This document shows, in pieces, positions 33,745-40,993 of a stretch of 64,000 nucleotides of DNA. Source of the stretch: Ekhidna sp965267415 (GTDB lineage Bacteria > Bacteroidota > Bacteroidia > Cytophagales > Cyclobacteriaceae). Within the stretch, counting starts at the first letter, position 1. Every line of letters starts with the position of its first letter. Where the stretch lies: the NCBI GenBank assembly GCA_965267415.1, contig OZ253955.1, positions 2,604,001 to 2,668,000 of the forward strand. Direction: 5' to 3'. Under the pieces are notes generated by a model that did not search any database, had not been told where the DNA came from, and was given only the letters and a program-made list of their open reading frames with translations. The translations under genes were made by a program, and so were the position numbers.

Positions 33745-34083
33745 TCAAAAGTTAAAGATGTGCCGTCTAAGGATTCGGCTAACCGCACTATTAAGTGCTA
33801 AGATATTGAAGGTTCCATTTAGAAGCTCTCTAAATTCCAATACCTCACGAATGCTCAAAACAAGGAAACGATCACAGTGTGGCAAATGAATGATCTCAAC
33901 ATCAGGAGTGTTGGCATCCAGCAAATCCATCATATCAATTCGCTGAACTTTATTCCTCAATGTATAAAGATCACATAGGCGGAACTCAATCACCTCAGAA
34001 TCAAACGTTAGGAAGAAGGATTCGGAGGAATCACACTGCTCGATGCTCGCACGTTGGGTCTTAAAAAGTTCTTCCTTCGTCAT
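33745..34083 (-). CDS. hypothetical protein in ferritin operon
   Basis: The 112-residue soluble protein has no signal peptide. A beta-rich N-terminal half (FFLTFDSEVIEFRLCDL) is followed by helices (LSIREVLEFRELLNGTFNIL). Three cysteines (17, 37, 70) and HLPHCDR could form a small metal site. I do not recognise a family. It lies 3 bp after the Cys-rich peptide gene and 13 bp before ferritin, so it belongs to the same iron-controlled transcript and may act in ferritin loading; that is inference. Confidence 0.72.
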   Translation of the reverse strand: MTKEELFKTQRASIEQCDSSESFFLTFDSEVIEFRLCDLYTLRNKVQRIDMMDLLDANTPDVEIIHLPHCDRFLVLSIREVLEFRELLNGTFNILALNSAVSRILRRHIFNF

Positions 34084-34086
34084 TTC

Positions 34087-34272
34087 TTATGCGTTTACCT
34101 CGACTTTTTTAGAGGAGAAATTAACCGATGGGTCTGTCAACAAAAGCTTTGGGCATTTTTTGCAATGCTTGCCTTTTTTCTTGTACTTCTTACAACACTT
34201 ATCTTTCACCTTCTTACATGCTCTAGGCTCGTATACCGGAAGTGCAATGAAATTTGCTTGAGGTTGATCCAT
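34087..34272 (-). CDS. small Cys/Lys-rich putative metallopeptide
   Basis: The 61-residue peptide has five cysteines (Cys19, 26, 27, 37, 40), a CC pair and CxxC, His36 next to Cys37, and a middle section KVKDKCCKKYKKKGKHCKKC that is about half lysine. No family is recognised. I chose the ATG at 34272: a TACGTTTG promoter element at 34313-34320 and an iron-type box at 34288-34306 lie directly before it, so the in-frame GTG at 34326 would be upstream of the transcript. First gene of the ferritin operon. Confidence 0.75.
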   Translation of the reverse strand: MDQPQANFIALPVYEPRACKKVKDKCCKKYKKKGKHCKKCPKLLLTDPSVNFSSKKVEVNA

Positions 34273-34287
34273 TGAGGTTAAATCATT

Positions 34288-34306
34288 ATTTAGATTAATT
34301 CTAAAT
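34288..34306 (-). promoter_or_regulatory. Fur/PerR-type 7-1-7 box, ferritin operon proximal
   Basis: ATTTAGATTAATTCTAAAT, core TTAGATT-A-ATTCTAA with one deviation. It sits at the predicted transcription start, just downstream of the -7 element at 34313-34320. Confidence 0.75.
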
Positions 34307-34312
34307 AGATCG

Positions 34313-34320
34313 CAAACGTA
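34313..34320 (-). promoter_or_regulatory. -7 promoter element TACGTTTG of ferritin operon
   Basis: Exact TAnnTTTG on the minus strand, directly upstream of the iron-type box and about 40 nt before the ATG at 34272. Confidence 0.6.
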
Positions 34321-34347
34321 ATTCACGATTGGCTCCCTTCCAAGTTT

Positions 34348-34366
34348 ATTTAGAATAATTCTAAAT
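34348..34366 (-). promoter_or_regulatory. Fur/PerR-type box, ferritin operon distal
   Basis: ATTTAGAATAATTCTAAAT, a perfect 9-1-9 palindrome (7-1-7 core TTAGAAT-A-ATTCTAA), exactly 60 bp from the proximal copy and just past the TonB receptor stop. Confidence 0.8.
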
Positions 34367-34374
34367 GATTTTTC

Positions 34375-36846
34375 TCACAATTTGAATTGGACCGTCAGGT
34401 AGTAGGACCTGGGCTCTGAAGGTATGATACCGGGACCCGGATACCCGGTCGCTCGACGGGTGAAATACTTCTCATTAAGCAAGTTATTTGAACCCATCTC
34501 CAGCTTCCATTTATTCAAGGAATATGAAACAGAAAGGTCCATGATCTGGTAGGAAGGAATGGGTCCAATCACACCTTCTCTCGCTCCGTTGGCCTGATCT
34601 TTTTGCGAGTTTTGGGCATCAGTATATTGGGAGGCCAGGTACGTAAATTGGTAACTCCCAAGGAAGTTCTTGTATCCAAATGATATACCTGTTTTCAGGT
34701 TGATGTCCGGTATGAACTCGACTTTTCTTCCTTTGATATTCTGGATCTCTGATGAGATATACTCCGAAGAAGTAGCAGCCAAATTGACAAACCAGTTGAG
34801 CTTGGTTTGTTCATTAGTTGGCATCAGCCATTTTTTAAGGTTGATATCAGCAAACATTTCCAGACCGTAGATGAATGCTTTACCAATGTTTTTTCGTTCA
34901 CGTTCTGCCCGGTCATTAATGATATCTCCAATTCGTTGATCATAAACTAATCCGAAAGCTCCCACATCATAAGAGACGAGATCATTCCATTTACCTCGCA
35001 TTCCACCATCAAAAGTGTAGCCACTCTCATCGGTTATATTGGGATCTATTCTAAATGTAGGATTAACCACACGAATGTCACTAAAGGTAACTGAGCGATA
35101 GTTTTCGGAAATATTCGCATAGATCTCAGTCCGATCACTCAGTTCATAACTCAAACCAACACCTAATAAAAGAAATGACCGATTGAATGTTCGGTTGTCA
35201 GTCGTATCATTTATGGCAATAGGCTCACCGGCCAGATTAGGAATAACATCGGTATAATTTCCCTGGCTCTCCGTTCTGATAGATTCCAACCGGAAGCCCG
35301 GTGTAATGGATAGTTTATTGGTCAAGAACAGAATATGCTCTCCAAAAAATGCAACATTTTGGTTGGGGAATGTGAAAGCTGATTGACTTGGGTAACCCGG
35401 GTATTCCTCAGCAGCGAAATTGAAGTTTGCATCAACATCATTTGTTCCAGGCCCCTGGATACTCGTGTTGTTCGCATCATAATACTTAAGTCCAAGCAAG
35501 AAAACAGCATCCTTTTGGCCAACCTTATACCTGGAAAGGAATCTCGTTTCGAATCCCCAATTCTGAAACTTCCCTTTGATTAAATCCCTGGGTTCGAAAA
35601 AATTGCCATCCGCATCCTGTTCATCAACCTGAAGAATAGGGTTGTCATTTATCCGAAACGGATTACCTCTGAAACCAAGTGCATCGCGACTGGCATCCAA
35701 TCCAAAAAGAGTGAGGCTAAGATCAGTCCTTGAAGAGAATTTATGTTTCAACTTCAGCGCATACAATTTCCAATCCACCTGAAACCAATTCCTGGTTCGA
35801 TTACTCCAGTTGATGTCCTGATTGAACTGAGAGTCTGTTAACCCTCCTGGCTGTTGGGCGAGGTAATGAAGATAGGTGTATTCTGCAGTGAGTGATGTAT
35901 TGTCATTGAAGTGGTAGCCGAAACTCCCAAAGAAGTTGTCTGAGTCGAAAGCAGAGTTTGGCCTGAATCCATCTCCCTGTTTGTAATTGAAGTAAGTGTA
36001 GTACCTGAATTTTCCCAGGGTCCCACTTAAGCTATTGAAGCTGTTGAAAAGACCGAAGGAACCGATGGATTGTCGCGTAGTGAACTCCACAGGTTTAGAT
36101 GATGGATCTTTCATCTTGAAATTGATAAGTCCACCAAACTGCGTCCCGTATTGCAACGATGCAGCACCTCTTATAACCTGTATCTCTTTTAGGGCCTCAG
36201 CTGGTGGTGTGTAATAGCTTTCGGGGTATCCAAGCACATCTGCACTGATGTCGTATCCATTTTGCCGGGTATTAAAGTTTGAGGTTCGATTAGGATCGAG
36301 CCCCCGCCCACCGACATTGAGTTGAAGACCCGCATCGATGCTTTCATAAATATTGAGCCCAACAACCTGCGAGTAGATCTGCCTTGCATTGTTTGCTGCA
36401 GCATTGGCTACCAACTGGTCAAGGAGCACCACCTCTGATTTCTTACCAGCATAGATGGCAGTACCCTCTACCGGATTCAGCCGATTCAGTGCAAAAACTT
36501 CTTCACGCCGTTGACTTATGACTACTTCCGAAAGCTCCTGCTGAAACTCTGCCAATTGAAAAGTTCTGGACGTATTTTGGTTGATGTCAACCGTAGTTTT
36601 TAGCGTTTCGTATTCAACTCCTACAATGATGAGGTCGTGAATACCCGCTTCCAGGTCATCCATCACAAAAACTCCACTTGTATTCGTAGTATACAGCCGA
36701 TTGGTGGTCTCATTAAACACCTGTGCGAAAGTGACAGGTGACCGTTCATTACCCACCACTTTCCCTTCCAGCGAGAACTGGGCGAGTGCCGGAGTTACCG
36801 CTGCGATGAAAAGAACAATCGCACTATAGACCTTTGATCGAATCAT
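34375..36846 (-). CDS. TonB-dependent receptor, iron-regulated (FecA-like)
   Basis: The 823-residue product has a signal peptide (ends PALAQ), a carboxypeptidase-regulatory-like domain (about 25-100), a plug (about 125-245, VVLLDQLVANAAANNARQIYSQVVGLNIYE, GGRGLDPNRTSNF, VIRGAASLQYG) and a barrel ending YYLTVQFKL. The plug resembles FecA/siderophore-type receptors. It is the last gene of the DUF4856-imelysin-HTTM operon behind an iron-type box, overlapping the HTTM gene by 23 nt. The ligand, possibly a ferric chelate or heme, cannot be told. Confidence 0.9.
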   Translation of the reverse strand: MIRSKVYSAIVLFIAAVTPALAQFSLEGKVVGNERSPVTFAQVFNETTNRLYTTNTSGVFVMDDLEAGIHDLIIVGVEYETLKTTVDINQNTSRTFQLAEFQQELSEVVISQRREEVFALNRLNPVEGTAIYAGKKSEVVLLDQLVANAAANNARQIYSQVVGLNIYESIDAGLQLNVGGRGLDPNRTSNFNTRQNGYDISADVLGYPESYYTPPAEALKEIQVIRGAASLQYGTQFGGLINFKMKDPSSKPVEFTTRQSIGSFGLFNSFNSLSGTLGKFRYYTYFNYKQGDGFRPNSAFDSDNFFGSFGYHFNDNTSLTAEYTYLHYLAQQPGGLTDSQFNQDINWSNRTRNWFQVDWKLYALKLKHKFSSRTDLSLTLFGLDASRDALGFRGNPFRINDNPILQVDEQDADGNFFEPRDLIKGKFQNWGFETRFLSRYKVGQKDAVFLLGLKYYDANNTSIQGPGTNDVDANFNFAAEEYPGYPSQSAFTFPNQNVAFFGEHILFLTNKLSITPGFRLESIRTESQGNYTDVIPNLAGEPIAINDTTDNRTFNRSFLLLGVGLSYELSDRTEIYANISENYRSVTFSDIRVVNPTFRIDPNITDESGYTFDGGMRGKWNDLVSYDVGAFGLVYDQRIGDIINDRAERERKNIGKAFIYGLEMFADINLKKWLMPTNEQTKLNWFVNLAATSSEYISSEIQNIKGRKVEFIPDINLKTGISFGYKNFLGSYQFTYLASQYTDAQNSQKDQANGAREGVIGPIPSYQIMDLSVSYSLNKWKLEMGSNNLLNEKYFTRRATGYPGPGIIPSEPRSYYLTVQFKL

Positions 36847-38179
36847 TGAACGGTAAAATCCAGTCTTTACGTTTTTGTGTTTGTTTAATACTCATCAGGT
36901 CAATTTCCGGGTCTACGTAGGGTCGACTTCTTCTGCCATTCAGAGCAACAAAGCTTTCTACATATACCCCCACATCTTGATGCCCCTGCGATTCAAAATG
37001 CGCCGCAAGATAATGCGCATATTCCAAAATAAAATCCGGTTGGAAAGACATTTGCTTTTCCTGAAATGGGGTAAGGAAATCGGTATTATCGACGTAGAAG
37101 TAAGCCCCGGAATTTCCATCCACAATTTTGAAATTGGCATAGCCGGCCTTCTCCATCAACATGACCCTCCACGAAAAGCGAAACCCCTCTTCTGTCCAGA
37201 AAAGCTCTCCGGGATACATTAAGTATCTCCAGGGAAGCAAAACCTGGAGCGCAAAGAAGGTTACCAGGGCAATTCTTCGAAAGGTGAAATGACCGTTGCT
37301 AATCAGCCAGGTTTTACCCGTATCAAACTGAATCTTGCTGAACCTGAAAAGTGTAGAGATGCCAGCTAAAATTCGTTGATGAAACTTCTGATCAAAAAAG
37401 ATGAGCGCATTCACTATCATGATATAGGGGAACATACCGATCGGGAAAAGCAAACGGGTCAATGCATGAAATACGATCACCAGGATGAATGCAAACCATC
37501 TCGTCCGGGACCAAAACAACAGGAATGGTATGGAGAGGTCATAGATGGCACCTCCCCATGAGAACAAATATATAAGCCATTCTTTGTGCAGGTAATTACC
37601 CAGGAACGGGATATCGTATTTGGAAGGAAGCCAGATCTTTAGTGGCATTCCCTGGATCAGCCAATCAGAGTTCAACTTTGCCAAACCAGCATAGAAATAG
37701 ACGATTGCAATTAAAAGTTTAATAGCATCAATCGTCCATCTCGGAACGTATTCTGAGGAATTGCCTTTCCTGGCATCCATCGAAAAGTAAGCTCCTGCAG
37801 GTAGGAAGATCAACAAAAAGCTCAGCAGGCTAATGAAATAGTAGTGATTCAGATAAGTGGTCTTATCCATCAGTTCGATGTAGGTGAAGCTCAGAAAGAA
37901 AGTGATTATAGCGATCCGATACTTCCATCCAAGCGCCACCATCAATGACGAAATACCGCAAATAACAAACAGCAGGTAAGTATAATCGCCAAGTGGCTTC
38001 ACCCATTCGAACCCGTAGTAGGAAAAGAAAAAGGTTGGTGAAATGTATAGTTTCTCAATCCAGCCATTCCACCAGAACCGTACGATGCTCAGCAGCATCA
38101 TGATCCCAAAGAAAATGCGAAAGACTGCCAGTGGAGCAGCCTTGGTTGTTTTGTCAAAATATGATGAGATGGATCCCAT
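36824..38179 (-). CDS. HTTM (vitamin K-dependent carboxylase-like) membrane protein
   Basis: The 451-residue protein starts with several TM helices (FRIFFGIMMLLSIVRFWWNGW, YTYLLFVICGISSLMVALGW, IAIITFFLSFTYIELMD, YYFISLLSFLLIFLPAGAYFS) in the HTTM pattern. A C-terminal lumenal-type section follows, with LMEKAGYANFKIVD and the final ...SIKQTQKRKDWILPF. Relatives include gamma-glutamyl carboxylase, but the bacterial activity is unknown. It overlaps the imelysin-like gene by one base (TGATG). Its position inside an iron-controlled operon suggests a role in maturing or handling the uptake proteins. Confidence 0.87.
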   Translation of the reverse strand: MGSISSYFDKTTKAAPLAVFRIFFGIMMLLSIVRFWWNGWIEKLYISPTFFFSYYGFEWVKPLGDYTYLLFVICGISSLMVALGWKYRIAIITFFLSFTYIELMDKTTYLNHYYFISLLSFLLIFLPAGAYFSMDARKGNSSEYVPRWTIDAIKLLIAIVYFYAGLAKLNSDWLIQGMPLKIWLPSKYDIPFLGNYLHKEWLIYLFSWGGAIYDLSIPFLLFWSRTRWFAFILVIVFHALTRLLFPIGMFPYIMIVNALIFFDQKFHQRILAGISTLFRFSKIQFDTGKTWLISNGHFTFRRIALVTFFALQVLLPWRYLMYPGELFWTEEGFRFSWRVMLMEKAGYANFKIVDGNSGAYFYVDNTDFLTPFQEKQMSFQPDFILEYAHYLAAHFESQGHQDVGVYVESFVALNGRRSRPYVDPEIDLMSIKQTQKRKDWILPFNDSIKGL

Positions 38180-39285
38180 CAGTCCCCGTCTGCATCAACA
38201 AAGTCTACGACAATGTTCATCGCCTGAAACATATCCACTTTCATCAGCGGGACATTGACCTGTAATAGGTCATAAGTTTCAAGCATCGCATTGTTATTGC
38301 TATTTACCTGGCTTTCAAAATCAGTATCAAGTTCTGGAACCTTAGCCAAAACAGCGTCAAGGTTATTGTTGATCAATTGTCCCAGATCTTCACCATCCGT
38401 GATGGTATTTAAGAACTCGAGGTATGACCGAAAACTTTCACCAGAACCTCCACCAGTAAAATGTTCTCCATTAAAGAAGGATTTAAACGCCTCCACTGAC
38501 GATTCGAACAGTACTCGTGAAGAGCCCTGACTATAAAGCGCTTCCACATGATCGGCCAGCGGCCCACCGCTGAAAACACCAGCCGGGATTCCAATTTTCC
38601 CAGCTCTTAGATGCTTTTCATAATGAAAAAGCACGTCGTTGGCCAGCTTGTTAACTGAACTTGTTGCATCAGAACCGCTACTTTCTAAAAAGGTGTCCCT
38701 GTAGCCATTGTTCCAATCATCATTCACTTCATTAGCCAGATCATCCAGGCGGGTCACGAGGGTGATGAGGTAGTTTCCATAGTTTTCACTCTGAGTGAAT
38801 GCATCCACTATTTCGGCATCTGTTGCTGCCAAACCATTGATCAGATAGTCAACGGCAGGGAACCCTTGTTCATCTTGCTTATTGACGGATTCCAGGGTGA
38901 AGGTTCCGGACGCGATCGTTACCTCCATGTCACTAACATTGACCGGGTATACATTGGTGAAATTCAGCAGGGTCAACTCCTCGGCCTTTCCTATTTCAAA
39001 CATGGCAACCCACTGCCAGGAGGTATAGGCATCCAGCCAGGCGGTTCTTAATGATTCAAGATTCTCTGTGCTGAGATTGGTGGTGAAAGTTTCGGCTGCA
39101 GACTTCATTGTTGCCAGGTCTGCAACATAAGCCTGGTAGGATGGGAGGATAATGTTGTCTGCCCAATTGATAAGCATCGCCTGGCGATCGAAGTTATCCC
39201 CGGTGGAGCCAGGTCCTCCATCGTCACTGCAACTGATTATACCCAGTAGGATTCCAAATGAAATTATAAGTCCTATTCTTCGCAT
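38179..39285 (-). CDS. imelysin-like (M75) lipoprotein
   Basis: The 368-residue product has a lipobox GIISC (Cys19 from the chosen start) followed by SDDGG, a surface-export-type signal. Two helical-bundle halves of the imelysin fold follow (TSWQWVAMFEIG..., GFPAVDYLINGL...). The classical GxHxxE motif is degenerate here (GFPAVD), as in other Bacteroidota members, so peptidase activity is doubtful; a periplasmic or surface iron-binding role is likelier. I chose the ATG at 39285 because the earlier in-frame TTG at 39324 falls inside an intercistronic hairpin. Confidence 0.88.
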   Translation of the reverse strand: MRRIGLIISFGILLGIISCSDDGGPGSTGDNFDRQAMLINWADNIILPSYQAYVADLATMKSAAETFTTNLSTENLESLRTAWLDAYTSWQWVAMFEIGKAEELTLLNFTNVYPVNVSDMEVTIASGTFTLESVNKQDEQGFPAVDYLINGLAATDAEIVDAFTQSENYGNYLITLVTRLDDLANEVNDDWNNGYRDTFLESSGSDATSSVNKLANDVLFHYEKHLRAGKIGIPAGVFSGGPLADHVEALYSQGSSRVLFESSVEAFKSFFNGEHFTGGGSGESFRSYLEFLNTITDGEDLGQLINNNLDAVLAKVPELDTDFESQVNSNNNAMLETYDLLQVNVPLMKVDMFQAMNIVVDFVDADGD

Positions 39286-39303
39286 ATCTTTTTTTAACTG
39301 GAA

Positions 39304-39330
39304 AAGAGGTTGGCAAAATGCCAACCTCTT
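39304..39330 (-). terminator. intercistronic hairpin between DUF4856 and imelysin genes
   Basis: 12-bp perfect stem AAGAGGTTGGCA / TGCCAACCTCTT with a 3-nt loop. It lacks a long U-run on the minus strand, so partial termination or mRNA processing is likely. The same type of element follows the lipoprotein gene at 14770. Confidence 0.65.
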
Positions 39331-39354
39331 ATTGGTTTTTCTATTTTCTTTTTT

Positions 39355-40578
39355 TCAGCTACCTGCTTCTTCTACCGTAAAATCAAACGCTCCTGCTATT
39401 TCATCAGAGAGTTCATCCAATGTGGCTGTCGATACACCCCACAGTCCGTTTGTTCCTCCCATCAGGTCTTCCAGAAATCCCTGCACTTGTGTCCTTGAGA
39501 AGTACGGGGCATCCGTTGCAGGATTCCGTGTAAACTGAAGGCTGTAAATGAACCCATAACCCTCAGAGAGATCATGAAGTACAGCCGCCATATCAGGACT
39601 TGCTGCTTCCAAGCCCACCTTTCCCTGTTGCAGATAATACACCGCCCTGATTCCAATCACTTCCGAGATCTTCTCTCTTAAGATGGCTGCCTGAGCGTCT
39701 CGTATTGTATAATCTCCAGATACAATAGCTGCTCTGCCAAGTAGGAATGCATCAAAAATTTCATCAGCAATTCCGGCAAAGTCCGTGTCTCCTTCTACAC
39801 GACCGATGTATTTATTCACGAAGCTATCATCAGCGCCAATGGTAGCATTCGGGTCAGTCGTGCTTGCTGCTGTTCCATAGGCATACCCATAAGCTTCATC
39901 CCACTTATGCTCCATCGTAGTGTAGCTTTTCCCTTCCTCAATTGTTCCTGCATCATTGTTCGCTACATTTTCTCCGGCATCCAACACAGAAACACTTAGA
40001 TAGTTATTAAGCATTTGATCCAACATCAATGCACCGATCAAGCCTTTTCCAAACGCCTGATCGTATTCCAGCCCTTCGGCATTGACATACCGGATGGGTC
40101 CTCCGCCAGCTTCCTGTATTGCTCCCGCAGTACCAGCTACCGCATCGGTCGTCCAGCCTGGAAAAACCTCAGCTACCTGGCTGGCAATCCAGGAGTCAAA
40201 TTCCGCTTTGATCAATGCAGCTACCGCAGTGTTTGCAGAAAAGAAATCTGAAGAAGCAGCAGTTTTTCCCCTTACACTTTTAGTGGAAGTGTTTAGATCT
40301 GTATCCTGAAAGTTCGCTTCACCCTCCTGATGATCAAACATTGCATCGATTTGAGCTTCTGTGAAATCCGTATCCTTCAAAGCGCTTACTATTTCCTCAG
40401 CCATTAGTATCCGATCGGTTTGTCCACTAAATGAGACCGTGGATGACCCGTCTCGTTCAAAAACATACGTATCAGGTACGATGATACTGGGATTCCCAGC
40501 ATCATCGTCACCACAGCTGGTCAGTGTTGTCACCATTAGCGCAACTACTACTATTAAAATTGAATTAGTCCTTTTCAT
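39355..40578 (-). CDS. DUF4856-domain surface lipoprotein
   Basis: The 407-residue product has a signal peptide with lipobox LTSC (Cys22) followed by GDDDAG. The mature part starts with YVFERDGSSTVSFSGQTDRI, the typical DUF4856 opening, and is mainly helical, with AEEIVSALK..., SYTTMEHKWDEAYGYAYG and a long C-terminal helix set. DUF4856 genes are often beside imelysin and TonB receptor genes in Bacteroidota; function is unknown, probably iron acquisition. First gene of the operon; an iron-type box lies 11 bp upstream of its ATG. Confidence 0.88.
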   Translation of the reverse strand: MKRTNSILIVVVALMVTTLTSCGDDDAGNPSIIVPDTYVFERDGSSTVSFSGQTDRILMAEEIVSALKDTDFTEAQIDAMFDHQEGEANFQDTDLNTSTKSVRGKTAASSDFFSANTAVAALIKAEFDSWIASQVAEVFPGWTTDAVAGTAGAIQEAGGGPIRYVNAEGLEYDQAFGKGLIGALMLDQMLNNYLSVSVLDAGENVANNDAGTIEEGKSYTTMEHKWDEAYGYAYGTAASTTDPNATIGADDSFVNKYIGRVEGDTDFAGIADEIFDAFLLGRAAIVSGDYTIRDAQAAILREKISEVIGIRAVYYLQQGKVGLEAASPDMAAVLHDLSEGYGFIYSLQFTRNPATDAPYFSRTQVQGFLEDLMGGTNGLWGVSTATLDELSDEIAGAFDFTVEEAGS

Positions 40579-40589
40579 TTGTCTTTCTT

Positions 40590-40608
40590 ATTTAGAATAA
40601 TTCTAAAC
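40590..40608 (-). promoter_or_regulatory. Fur/PerR-type box of the DUF4856-imelysin-HTTM-receptor operon
   Basis: ATTTAGAATAATTCTAAAC, core TTAGAAT-A-ATTCTAA, 11 bp before the ATG at 40578. A near-match -7 element CATCTTTG lies just upstream on the minus strand. Confidence 0.8.
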
Positions 40609-40879
40609 AATGCAAAGATGAATTCGGGCCTGATTTCTCACAATCGCTAGGATTAGGGATTTTTCAAAATCACTAGAACTAGCGATCATCTATTCGCCGG
40701 GGGTACTGTCAGGTGGTTTTCTCGAAGTGGATATTGATCATGCTGAGCTGGCGAGCATCTGTGATGCATGACTTTCACATTTTGTTTGCGATTGCAAGTA
40801 TTTTGTGGTGGAAGTAAATACTTATCACGGAAGTAACTTCCGCGCTAGTCAGATGCCCTTGGACACCTTATCATCCGGA
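40609..40879. other. intergenic stretch downstream of feo operon
   Basis: No gene seen. It holds two inverted repeats: ATCGCTAG (40643-40650) with CTAGCGAT (40679-40686) enclosing GATTTT/AAAATC, and CGGAAGT-A-ACTTCCG (40828-40842). Neither is followed by a clear T-run; one may end the feo transcript. Confidence 0.4.
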
Positions 40880-40993
40880 CTAGTGACAGCTATCACAGCC
40901 ATCGGATTTCTTTTTACTGCTTTTGGTACTTCTGAAAACCATGTACCCGATAGCTGAAAGAAAAAGAGCGGAAACAAGAATCAGCTGAGTCAT
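40880..40993 (-). CDS. FeoB-associated Cys-rich membrane peptide
   Basis: The 37-residue peptide has one TM helix (LILVSALFLSAIGYMVF), then a basic Ser/Lys linker and the C-terminal CDSCH. This is the plan of the small FeoB-associated Cys-rich membrane proteins, which follow feoB in many bacteria. Its ATG overlaps the feoB stop by 4 nt (ATGA), so translation should be coupled. The cysteines may bind Fe(II) or regulate FeoB; no function is proven for this family to my knowledge. Confidence 0.8.
   Translation of the reverse strand: MTQLILVSALFLSAIGYMVFRSTKSSKKKSDGCDSCH

Noticed and set aside
40643..40686. Complex inverted repeat as terminator of the feo operon
   Set aside because: The stem has several internal loops and no T-run on either strand; left as an unexplained repeat.
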